Shown here piece by piece: positions 31,583 to 37,908 of a DNA stretch of 37,908 nt. Location: positions 1 to 37,908 of the forward strand of contig JAFYZH010000102.1 in the NCBI GenBank assembly GCA_017548765.1. Reading direction: 5' to 3'. Source of the DNA: Lachnospiraceae bacterium (lineage in GTDB: Bacteria > Bacillota > Clostridia > Lachnospirales > Lachnospiraceae). A program made the translations under genes and the position numbers. The notes under the pieces were generated by a model. That model was not told the origin of the DNA. It made no database searches and saw nothing but the letters and a program-made list of their open reading frames with translations. Positions within the stretch are counted from its first letter, which is position 1. Each line of letters begins with the position of its first letter.

Positions 31583-31672
31583 AAATATGCTGTGATAACA
31601 ACTCAGTTGATAAGAAGGAAAATAAAATGTTGTGGGTTCGCTCAGCGAACGCACGACAGGAGAGGAGCCACG

Positions 31673-33037
31673 ATGATCAAAAAGAAGAAGAACGACATCG
31701 AAATGATGGAAAAGTACGCACAGTTATGTACGTGGTGCGGCACCATCGATGCCTCGTTGTATAAGAAATACAACGTAAACCGCGGACTCCGTGATATTAC
31801 CGGTAAGGGTGTACTGGCCGGACTGACGAAAATATCACTGATCGAATCAAAGAAGGAAAATGAAGACGGAACGGTGACTCCGATCGACGGACGTCTCCTC
31901 TATCGGGGGATCGATATCCATGATCTGGTCAATGGCTTTGTGAAGGACGGTCGTTTCGGTTTCGAAGAAACGGCTTATTTTTTACTCTTCGGCGCCCTGC
32001 CGAACCGGGAACAGTTGAAGGAATTTGAGGGGATCCTCGCGCAGAACCGGACATTGCCCACAAACTTCACACGCGACGTTATCATGAAAGCTCCGAGTAA
32101 GGACATGATGACCTCGCTGTCTAAGAGCATCCTGACGCTGGCTTCGTACGACAACGACACGGACGACCTGTCGCTGCCGAACGTGCTCGCGCAGTGCATC
32201 ATGCTCATCAGCGTATTCCCCATGCTCGCGGTGTACGGCTACCACGCCTACAACCACTACGAGCGCGGAAACAGTTTTTACATTCATTATCCGGATCCGA
32301 AGCTCTCCACGGCGGAGAACTTCCTGCGTATGCTGCGCCCGGATAAAAGTTACACAAAGCTCGAGGCGCAGGTCCTGGACCTCGCGTTCATCCTCCATAT
32401 GGAGCACGGAGGGGGCAATAATTCGACGTTTACGACGCATGTGGTATCCAGTTCGGGTACAGACACATATTCGGCCATAGCGGCCGCTCTGGGCTCCCTG
32501 AAGGGGCCGAAACACGGCGGCGCGAACCTGAAGGTCATCGCGATGATGCGCGACCTCAAAAAGCACGTGAAGCATCAGGACGACCCCGCCGAGGTAGAGG
32601 CATACCTCGAGAAGCTCCTGCATAAGGAAGCCTTCGATAAGCAGGGTCTGATCTACGGCATGGGCCACGCGGTCTACTCGATCTCCGACCCGCGCGCCGA
32701 GATCTTCCGCGGTTTCGTCGAGAAGCTGGCGGCAGAGAAAGGCTATGAGAAGGAATTCGCCCTGTACTCCATGATCGAAGAACTCGCTCCGAAGGTCATT
32801 GCCCGCGAACGCCATATCTACAAGGGCGTTTCGGCCAATGTTGACTTCTACAGTGGCTTCGTGTACAGCATGCTGGGTATCCCCGAGGAGCTCTACACAC
32901 CGATGTTCGCTATCGCCCGCATCGTCGGATGGAGCGCACACCGCATCGAAGAACTGATCAACTGCGATAAGATCATTCGCCCCGCATACATGAGCGTAGC
33001 GGATGAAAACGAATACATCGATCTGGACGAAAGATGA
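31673..33037 (+). CDS. gltA: Citrate synthase
   Basis: It condenses acetyl-CoA and oxaloacetate to citrate; in an anaerobe this mainly feeds 2-oxoglutarate and glutamate synthesis. The product has 454 residues from ATG 31673, chosen for the AGGAGAGGAG site just upstream; an in-frame ATG at 31592 would translate the leader hairpin. Catalytic residues are visible as His281 (KHGGANL), His332 (GMGHAVY) and Asp391 (NVDFYSG). 2-Methylcitrate synthase activity cannot be excluded from sequence. It stands alone between two terminators. Confidence 0.95.
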   Translation: MIKKKKNDIEMMEKYAQLCTWCGTIDASLYKKYNVNRGLRDITGKGVLAGLTKISLIESKKENEDGTVTPIDGRLLYRGIDIHDLVNGFVKDGRFGFEETAYFLLFGALPNREQLKEFEGILAQNRTLPTNFTRDVIMKAPSKDMMTSLSKSILTLASYDNDTDDLSLPNVLAQCIMLISVFPMLAVYGYHAYNHYERGNSFYIHYPDPKLSTAENFLRMLRPDKSYTKLEAQVLDLAFILHMEHGGGNNSTFTTHVVSSSGTDTYSAIAAALGSLKGPKHGGANLKVIAMMRDLKKHVKHQDDPAEVEAYLEKLLHKEAFDKQGLIYGMGHAVYSISDPRAEIFRGFVEKLAAEKGYEKEFALYSMIEELAPKVIARERHIYKGVSANVDFYSGFVYSMLGIPEELYTPMFAIARIVGWSAHRIEELINCDKIIRPAYMSVADENEYIDLDER

Positions 33038-33055
33038 TCGAGAAAACATAAGGAT

Positions 33056-33100
33056 CGCGCGGCATTCATGGATATTTCCTCTATGAAGCCGCGCGTTTTC
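33056..33100 (+). terminator. Terminator of citrate synthase gene
   Basis: An 8-bp G+C stem (33056-33063 with 33088-33095) extended by TTCAT/ATGAA (33065-33069 with 33083-33087) across a single bulged A, followed by TTTTC. Confidence 0.88.
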
Positions 33101-33101
33101 G

Positions 33102-33110
33102 TGCTATAAT
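33102..33110 (+). promoter_or_regulatory. Extended -10 promoter of thioesterase operon
   Basis: TGC plus a perfect TATAAT (33102-33110), lying just after the citrate synthase terminator. The expected -35 falls inside the terminator stem (TATGAA, 33082-33087) and is poor, so this should depend on the extended -10. It would start near 33117 and serve four closely spaced genes. Confidence 0.6.
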
Positions 33111-33163
33111 ATGGGGAAGAGACTGATATTCAGGTAGTATCCAAGCGCAGGCAGGAGGCGTAC

Positions 33164-33655
33164 ATGGAGCAGGAGAGGACCAAATTCAAGACCCCGTCGG
33201 ACTCCAAAACGGAGTGGATGAAGGTCATTCAATATGAGGATATCAACGGCAGCGGGCGTTTGTTCGGCGGCCGTTTGATGGAATGGATGGATGAGGTGGC
33301 CGGCATCGCTGCGACGCGCCACTGCAACGATTATGTGACTACGGCTGCGGTGGATAACCTGCAGTTTAAGAACGGCGCGTTCATCAACGATATGGTAGTG
33401 ATCGTCGCGATCCCGACCTATGTCGGCCGGACGTCGATGGAGGTGCGCGTGGATGTGTACATCGAAAGCCGTGAAAACGGCACGCGCCGCGTCATTAACC
33501 GCGCGTACTTCACGGAAGTGTGCGTGAGTAAGGAGGGCTGTCCCAAGCCGGTCGAGTTCGGCCTTCGGCTCGAAACGGAAAATGACCGCATCGAGTGGGA
33601 CGGCGCGCAGAAGCGGATCGAGGTGCGTAAGCGTCGCCGCAACGAGGGCTTCTGA
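33164..33655 (+). CDS. Acyl-CoA thioesterase, hotdog fold
   Basis: The protein (163 residues) resembles YciA/BACH-type acyl-CoA hydrolases, which cleave acyl-CoA thioesters in the cytoplasm. Landmarks are NGSGRLFGGRLMEWMDEVAGIAA (about 29-51), where the helix carries the Asp/Glu used in catalysis, and the strand VGRTSMEVRVDVYIES. A short basic C-terminal tail (KRRRNEGF) follows. AGGAGG precedes the ATG. The next gene starts 17 bases on. Confidence 0.88.
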   Translation: MEQERTKFKTPSDSKTEWMKVIQYEDINGSGRLFGGRLMEWMDEVAGIAATRHCNDYVTTAAVDNLQFKNGAFINDMVVIVAIPTYVGRTSMEVRVDVYIESRENGTRRVINRAYFTEVCVSKEGCPKPVEFGLRLETENDRIEWDGAQKRIEVRKRRRNEGF

Positions 33656-33672
33656 TCCCTCGGGAGGATGGA

Positions 33673-34815
33673 ATGGAAACGGAAGAAAAACAAGCACCGT
33701 CTAAGACGATGGATCGCAGCAGAACGATCATTCGGACCGGTGCACTCGGTATTCTGGTCAATATCATTCTGGTCGCGTTTAAATCGGTCGTGGGCTGGAT
33801 CTCGGGATCCATCGCGATCATATTGGACGCGGTCAATAACTTAAGCGACGTGCTTTCGTCGGTGATCACCATCGTCGGGACGCGTTTCGCCATGAAGAAG
33901 CCGGATAAGGATCACCCCTTCGGCCACGGCCGCTCGGAGTATGTCGCAGCCAGCGTCATCGCGGTGATCATCCTGTACGCCGGCGTCACGGCACTCATCG
34001 AGTCGGTGAAGAAGATCATTCACCCGACCACACCGGACTACAGCACGCCGACACTCATCATCGTGGCGGCAGCGGTCCTCGCGAAGATCTTGCTGGGCCG
34101 ACATGTCGTCAAAGTCGGCAAACGTGTGGATTCGGAAACGCTGATCGGCTCGGGTAAGGACGCCCTGAACGACTCGATCGTATCGTTTGCGACCCTGGTC
34201 GCGGCGATCATTTTCCTCACGACGGATGTCTGCATCGAAGCCTATCTGGCGGCCGTCATCTCCCTGCTGATGATCAAAACGGGCATCGATCTTCTGCGGA
34301 AGACCATATCCCAGATCCTCGGCGAGCGCCCCAACTCGGAGAAAGCGAAGGAGATCAAAAGGATCGTCAATGAATACCCGGAGGTGTACGGCGTGTACGA
34401 TCTGGTCCTGCACAACTACGGCCCCGAGTCGCTGATCGGCTCGCTGCATGTGGAGGTGCCGGAGGACATGACCGTGGCGCAGCTCGACCGGCTCCAGCGT
34501 GAGATCGCAGACCGGGTCTACGATGAATGCAAAGTCATCCTGACCGGTATCAGCGTCTACGGGCGCAACATGCAGGACAATGCTGCCGCGGACCTGCAGA
34601 AGGATATCCGCCGCATCGTGATGGCCCATGACCATGTCCTGCAGATGCATGGTTTTTATATCAATTCGGAAACTAAGGACATTCAGTTTGACGCCGTCAT
34701 CGGTTATGAAGCGCCGGACCGGATGGCCGTGTATAGGGAAGTGGTGCAGGATCTGACCGACCATTACCCGGAATATCATTTTAAGATCACGGTCGATGCA
34801 GACGTCAGTGATTGA
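33673..34815 (+). CDS. Cation diffusion facilitator, probably Mn/divalent efflux
   Basis: CDF transporters exchange cytoplasmic divalent metal for protons. The product has 380 residues with six hydrophobic segments in the first half and a C-terminal cytoplasmic metal-binding-type domain (from about 210). In TM2 the motif DAVNNLSD gives Asn55-x3-Asp59 and in TM5 DALND gives Asp163-x3-Asp167, resembling the Asn/Asp site of Mn2+ exporters of the MntE type rather than the His-containing zinc site. The loop after TM2 is KPDKDHPFGHGR. The metal is inferred from these residues only. The C-terminal part is longer than in minimal members. Confidence 0.88.
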   Translation: METEEKQAPSKTMDRSRTIIRTGALGILVNIILVAFKSVVGWISGSIAIILDAVNNLSDVLSSVITIVGTRFAMKKPDKDHPFGHGRSEYVAASVIAVIILYAGVTALIESVKKIIHPTTPDYSTPTLIIVAAAVLAKILLGRHVVKVGKRVDSETLIGSGKDALNDSIVSFATLVAAIIFLTTDVCIEAYLAAVISLLMIKTGIDLLRKTISQILGERPNSEKAKEIKRIVNEYPEVYGVYDLVLHNYGPESLIGSLHVEVPEDMTVAQLDRLQREIADRVYDECKVILTGISVYGRNMQDNAAADLQKDIRRIVMAHDHVLQMHGFYINSETKDIQFDAVIGYEAPDRMAVYREVVQDLTDHYPEYHFKITVDADVSD

Positions 34816-34830
34816 TCCAGGAGGTTTTTT

Positions 34831-35223
34831 ATGGATGAAGTATTGGAGTTTTTGAAGAAGGCGGAAACGTATTATCTGGCGACGGTAGAGGGCGACCAGC
34901 CCCGTGTGCGTCCGTTCGGCACGATCCACAAGTTTGATGGCCGCCTGTATATCCAGACCGGTAAGGTAAAGGATGTGTCCCACCAGCTGGAAGCAAACCC
35001 GAAGTTCGAACTTTGCGCATTTTCCGGTGGAACCTGGCTGCGTATCGCAGGTAAGCTGATCCGCGACGAGCGCATCGAGGCGAAGGAGAGCATGCTGGAC
35101 GCATATCCGACCCTGAAGCACATGTATGCGGCGGACGATGACAACACGGAAGTTCTCTACATGCAGGACGTCGTTGCGACATTTTCCTCGTTCACGACTT
35201 CACCGAAGACGATCGAATTCTAA
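34831..35223 (+). CDS. Pyridoxamine 5'-phosphate oxidase-like FMN protein
   Basis: A 130-residue split-barrel flavin-binding protein of the PNPOx-like superfamily. It opens with a helix (EVLEFLKKAETYYLATVEG), then PRVRPFGTIHKFDGRLYIQTGKVKDV, the pattern of FMN-phosphate-binding members. It lacks the C-terminal segment of true PdxH, so a reductase or sensing role on an unknown substrate is more likely than B6 synthesis. Fifteen bases separate it from each neighbour, indicating one operon with them. Confidence 0.85.
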   Translation: MDEVLEFLKKAETYYLATVEGDQPRVRPFGTIHKFDGRLYIQTGKVKDVSHQLEANPKFELCAFSGGTWLRIAGKLIRDERIEAKESMLDAYPTLKHMYAADDDNTEVLYMQDVVATFSSFTTSPKTIEF

Positions 35224-35238
35224 AAGGCGGACAGGCAC

Positions 35239-36021
35239 ATGCAAAAATACAACAGTCCGTTGTTAAATGCAGTGGACGATATCGTTGATTACATGCTCCT
35301 GAACCTGCTGACGTTGGTGTGTTGCCTCCCGGTGTTCACCATCGGGGCGGCGATGACGGCGCGGACATATACCGCGATGAAGATGGTCCGCGGCCAGTCC
35401 GAGGGCATCAAAAAGCCGTTTTTCCGCTCGTTTAAGCAGAACTTCAGGCAGGCGACGATCCTGACGTTTTTGATGTTCGCGATGCTGGCCTTTCTCTTAT
35501 ATGACTGGTATCTGGTCGGTCAGGAGCAGGCGTCCCTGGCGACGAAGGCTCTCCTGTTCGGAGCGACCATCTTCGTCCTGATGATCTCGTGGATGGTCTT
35601 CCCGTTCCTGTCCCGTTACACGGTGACGATCGGTGAGGCGCTGAAGGGTGCGTTCGTCATGTCGTTCACCCACCTGTTCCATTCGTTTTTCGGTTTGGTG
35701 ATCATTATCGCCCCGATTCTGTTCGGCGTCTGGCACATGTACTGGGCGTGGCTGATCTGGCTGGCGCTCACAACGGCGACCCTGATCATCAACACGACCT
35801 TCTTTATCAAGGCGTTCGATAAGTTCGAGCAGGAGCAGCGCATCGGCGCGTATGAGAACGCGACGGATGAAGAACTGGCGGCGCTCGGGAAGCCGAAGAA
35901 AGAGCGCAAGGCGAAGACACCCGAGGTGCACAAGCACACATTGTCCGAGGCGGCAGCGCTGGTTCGCCCGGAGGAAGATGAGGCGGATGAGACCGAAGGC
36001 ACGGAGCCGACGGAAGAATAG
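35239..36021 (+). CDS. DUF624 (YesL-type) membrane protein
   Basis: The 260-residue product has an N-terminal segment typical of DUF624 (DDIVDYMLLNLLTLVCCLPVFTIGAAMTA), three or four further hydrophobic segments up to about residue 195, and a hydrophilic tail of about 65 residues rich in Lys then Glu. Genes of this family usually lie beside LplB-type sugar transporters, as here (permease at 37354). The function is unknown. The gene lies at the end of the thioesterase unit, 15 bases after the flavin protein. Confidence 0.85.
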   Translation: MQKYNSPLLNAVDDIVDYMLLNLLTLVCCLPVFTIGAAMTARTYTAMKMVRGQSEGIKKPFFRSFKQNFRQATILTFLMFAMLAFLLYDWYLVGQEQASLATKALLFGATIFVLMISWMVFPFLSRYTVTIGEALKGAFVMSFTHLFHSFFGLVIIIAPILFGVWHMYWAWLIWLALTTATLIINTTFFIKAFDKFEQEQRIGAYENATDEELAALGKPKKERKAKTPEVHKHTLSEAAALVRPEEDEADETEGTEPTEE

Positions 36022-36039
36022 AATATCAACAGAAATAAT

Positions 36040-36073
36040 ACAGGGAGTGACTTTTGAGGTCGCTCCCTGTTTG
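36040..36073. terminator. Terminator between convergent DUF624 gene and AraC gene
   Basis: A 12-bp stem (36040-36051 with 36059-36070, one T-G pair), a seven-base loop and TTTG after it. It lies between two convergent genes and could serve both, though the T-run is clearer for the plus strand. Confidence 0.8.
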
Positions 36074-36084
36074 CATTATGTGTA

Positions 36085-36987
36085 CTATCGGTTTTCATAT
36101 TCCGCAGACTCTTTGGAGATCTGCATCTGGTAGTGGCTCGGTGAGACGCCGTACTCCTTCTTAAACGCGCGGTAGAAACTGGAATAGTCGGTGAAACCGC
36201 AGTTGGTGAAGGTGGAGAGGATCTCGCCGTTCTCACGAAGCGCGTCGCGGAACAGGGCGAGGCGCTTTTTTTGTATGTATTTGTGGATCGAGATGCCCAG
36301 GTGCTCTTTAAACACGTGGGAGATGTGACACTTGCTGACGAAGAACTCGCGCGCCAGGTCGTCGAGCGAGATGGGCTCGGTGAGATGGTTGTCGATGTAG
36401 GCGATCAGGCTCTGCGACAGGTGCGCCGTCTCACGCAGCTTCGGCGGATTATCCCGCTCGTAGATGCTACGGTTGATGTCCAGGATCAGGCTGGAGATCA
36501 GCAGGTCGACCTTTGCGTCCTTACCGAACCGCGTCTGATGCGTCTCCTGGATGATCTCAAAGAGCTTCGACTGGAATGCATTGAACGCGATGGTATCGTA
36601 GTGGTGGATGTAGCGTTGCTCCTCCTCCGCCAGCTGGAAAATGTACGCAAAGTCAGGGGAAATGCTTCGGAAGTGTTGGTAGTAATCGCGGCTGACCCAC
36701 AGGACGAAACGCTGGTAGCGCTTCCCGGGATCGTGCGAGATCGCGTAGTGCGAGACGCCCGGCGGCATCAGGACGACATCGCCCGGCACCAACTGGTGCG
36801 GATCGGTCCCGATGTTAAATTCGATATTCCCGTTTACGAAGAAATAGATCTCGTAATAGGAATGGGAGTGCGGCTGCGTAGGTGTGAAGTGCAGGTCGCT
36901 GTAATAGAAGATCTCGAAATCTTCGGATATCATATACTGACGCGTCGTAAATACGGTGCGCAGATCTTTTCTCAGTTCATTTGGCAT
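36085..36987 (-). CDS. AraC-family transcriptional regulator
   Basis: The product has 300 residues from the ATG at 36987 and combines an N-terminal cupin domain (HSHSYYEIYFFVNGNIEF, with His40, His42, Glu46 and His80 as possible ligand residues) with a C-terminal double helix-turn-helix (LDDLAREFFVSKCHISHVFKEHLG and the FTDYSSFYRAFKKEYGVSP signature). Such regulators sense sugars. This start has AGGA nine bases upstream; a start at 37077 would place 30 residues within the promoter and leader. It is divergent from the sugar permease and likely controls it. Confidence 0.92.
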   Translation of the reverse strand: MPNELRKDLRTVFTTRQYMISEDFEIFYYSDLHFTPTQPHSHSYYEIYFFVNGNIEFNIGTDPHQLVPGDVVLMPPGVSHYAISHDPGKRYQRFVLWVSRDYYQHFRSISPDFAYIFQLAEEEQRYIHHYDTIAFNAFQSKLFEIIQETHQTRFGKDAKVDLLISSLILDINRSIYERDNPPKLRETAHLSQSLIAYIDNHLTEPISLDDLAREFFVSKCHISHVFKEHLGISIHKYIQKKRLALFRDALRENGEILSTFTNCGFTDYSSFYRAFKKEYGVSPSHYQMQISKESAEYENR

Positions 36988-37076
36988 ATTGTGATTCCTA
37001 TCGTTTTTGTGGATGTTTATACGATTTTCGTTGAAAACAGACACACAATCTGTGCGAATTGCCCCCAACCAAAACA

Positions 37077-37105
37077 ATTATAACATAATAGCACAGGTTT
37101 TGCAA
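37077..37105 (-). promoter_or_regulatory. Promoter of the AraC-family gene
   Basis: On the minus strand: -35 TTGCAA (37105-37100), 17-bp spacer and a perfect -10 TATAAT (37082-37077). Transcription would start near 37070 with a leader of about 80 nt. Confidence 0.82.
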
Positions 37106-37114
37106 TACAGTCGA

Positions 37115-37132
37115 CAATGTTAGCAATGGTAG
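37115..37132 (+). promoter_or_regulatory. Tandem 9-bp repeat, candidate AraC-type operator
   Basis: CAATGTTAG followed directly by CAATGGTAG (8 of 9 identical) overlaps the place where the -35 of the permease promoter should be. AraC-family proteins often bind direct repeats abutting a defective -35. Assignment is inferred from position. Confidence 0.45.
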
Positions 37133-37149
37133 TACTTTTAAAAATATTT

Positions 37150-37155
37150 TATAAT
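37150..37155 (+). promoter_or_regulatory. -10 box of the sugar permease promoter
   Basis: Perfect TATAAT at 37150-37155 with no recognisable -35 at 17-18 bp (TGGTAG at 37127-37132). An activator-dependent promoter would look like this. The leader to the GTG at 37354 is about 190 nt. Confidence 0.5.
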
Positions 37156-37278
37156 TCATTCAAGTAGGAAAGGCGGAACGGAAAAAGGAGAAGCAGACTC
37201 CTGTTTCGTGATTTCCATACCAGACAAATCCCCATCAAGAAAAGAAGATCACATTTTAATGAATTGAATGACGTGTGT

Positions 37279-37311
37279 AGCGCGACCCCGGATGGGTGCG
37301 CTTTCGTTTTT
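37279..37311 (+). terminator. Attenuator-like hairpin upstream of the permease
   Basis: AGCGC/GCGCT (37279-37283 with 37298-37302), with an inner CCC/GGG helix, followed by TTCGTTTTT. It lies inside the permease leader, 43 bases before the GTG, so it could reduce read-through into the gene. The T-run starts a few bases late. Confidence 0.55.
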
Positions 37312-37353
37312 GCGTGAACGGATTCGTCTATGGTTAGGAGGAGTAGAGAAAAA

Positions 37354-37908
37354 GTGGAAGCAGAAGCATTAAAGCCGAGTGAGCCATCGGCGGATTACGG
37401 ACTGCCTACGAAAAAACTCAAAGGTCATAAGACCGGATACATGCGCAGATATTGGCAGTTGTACGCCATGCTGTTGCTGCCGGTCGTGTACTTCATCGTA
37501 TTTAAGTACATTCCCATGATCTATGTGCAGGCAGCCTGGAAAGACTACAAACTGGATGGAACCAGCATCTGGAACATGCCATGGACGTCGAAGAACGGCT
37601 GGAAACACTTCATCGATGTATTTAAGAATAGGCAGTTCAAGCAGGCGCTGTGGAATACGGTCACCCTGAACTTTTTGGATCTGGTAGTCGGATTTGCAGT
37701 TCCGATCATATTCGCATTGATCCTGAATGAACTTCGCATGAAGAAGTTTAAGAGAACGGTACAGACCGTTGCATACATGCCGCACTTCATTTCATGGGTC
37801 GTTATCTACGGCTTGGCAGTTCAGCTGTTCGCAACGAACACCGGTATCGTAAACAACGCACTGGAAGGCATGGGTATCCCCCGTATCGGCTTCCTGGATA
37901 AAGAGATC
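37354..37908 (+). CDS. ABC sugar transporter permease, LplB type, 3'-truncated by window edge
   Basis: An inner-membrane permease subunit of the carbohydrate ABC transporters that import oligosaccharides. The frame opens at GTG 37354, ten bases after AGGAGGAG, and stays open for 185 codons to the window end (about 300-320 expected). The N-terminus is charged and cytoplasmic (about 30 residues), then YAMLLLPVVYFIVFKYIPMI forms the first membrane helix; WNTVTLNFLDLVVGFAVPI and AYMPHFISWVVIYGL follow, as in LplB/YtcP proteins. Substrate unknown; with GH115 elsewhere in the window, a xylan-derived sugar is possible. It is divergent from the AraC gene. Confidence 0.9.
   Translation, partial: MEAEALKPSEPSADYGLPTKKLKGHKTGYMRRYWQLYAMLLLPVVYFIVFKYIPMIYVQAAWKDYKLDGTSIWNMPWTSKNGWKHFIDVFKNRQFKQALWNTVTLNFLDLVVGFAVPIIFALILNELRMKKFKRTVQTVAYMPHFISWVVIYGLAVQLFATNTGIVNNALEGMGIPRIGFLDKEI

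Noticed and set aside
36271-37083. Plus-strand frame of 270 codons opposite the AraC gene
   Set aside because: The minus-strand frame has clear cupin and helix-turn-helix motifs; the plus-strand translation has none.

Overview
The window looks like a chromosomal segment of a Gram-positive anaerobe of the Clostridia, most likely Lachnospiraceae-like. Supporting signs are the S10-spc-alpha order with a small KOW-domain gene between map and infA, a zinc-type S14, a Cys4-zinc adenylate kinase, an enlarged L17, a DUF624 (YesL-type) membrane protein next to an LplB-type sugar permease, and strong AGGAGG ribosome binding sites. A GH115 alpha-glucuronidase suggests a plant-fibre (rumen or gut) lifestyle. 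The family-level placement is inference.

Layout: (1) 1-1033, the 3' part of tuf (EF-Tu) with a textbook terminator. (2) 1034-6956, an accessory block placed where tuf is normally followed closely by rpsJ: a very regular array of six 35-nt palindromic elements at about 62-nt period, a PD-(D/E)XK-like nuclease gene that seems to start at AUA, a GH115 xylan alpha-glucuronidase with an Ala/Ser low-complexity insertion, and an RlmI/RlmK-like methyltransferase. (3) 6957-19973, the S10 and spc operons (rpsJ to rplO, secY, adk, map, KOW protein, infA), driven by a strong promoter and a 250-nt structured leader. (4) 20000-23632, the alpha operon (rpmJ, rpsM, rpsK, rpsD, rpoA, rplQ) with its own promoter, structured leader and terminator. 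(5) 23657-31550, rpoB-rpoC with its own promoter, folded leader and terminator. They sit downstream of rplQ rather than beside rplJL or rpsL. (6) 31553-33100, citrate synthase as a single unit. (7) 33102-36073, a four-gene unit: hotdog thioesterase, cation diffusion facilitator, FMN-binding PNPOx-like protein and DUF624 membrane protein. (8) 36085-37908, a divergently arranged AraC-family regulator and the 5' part of an ABC sugar permease, with divergent promoters, a tandem 9-bp repeat and an attenuator-like hairpin between them.

Regions 3 to 5 supply ribosomes, translocation, ATP/AMP balance, N-terminal Met removal, initiation and RNA polymerase as consecutive, separately promoted units. Several non-coding spacers (rpsJ leader, rpsJ-rplC, rpmJ leader, rpmJ-rpsM, rpoB leader) carry well-formed secondary structure and are candidates for autogenous control elements. 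No fully novel protein system is evident. The least explained items are the palindromic array at 1076-1418 and the structured leaders.
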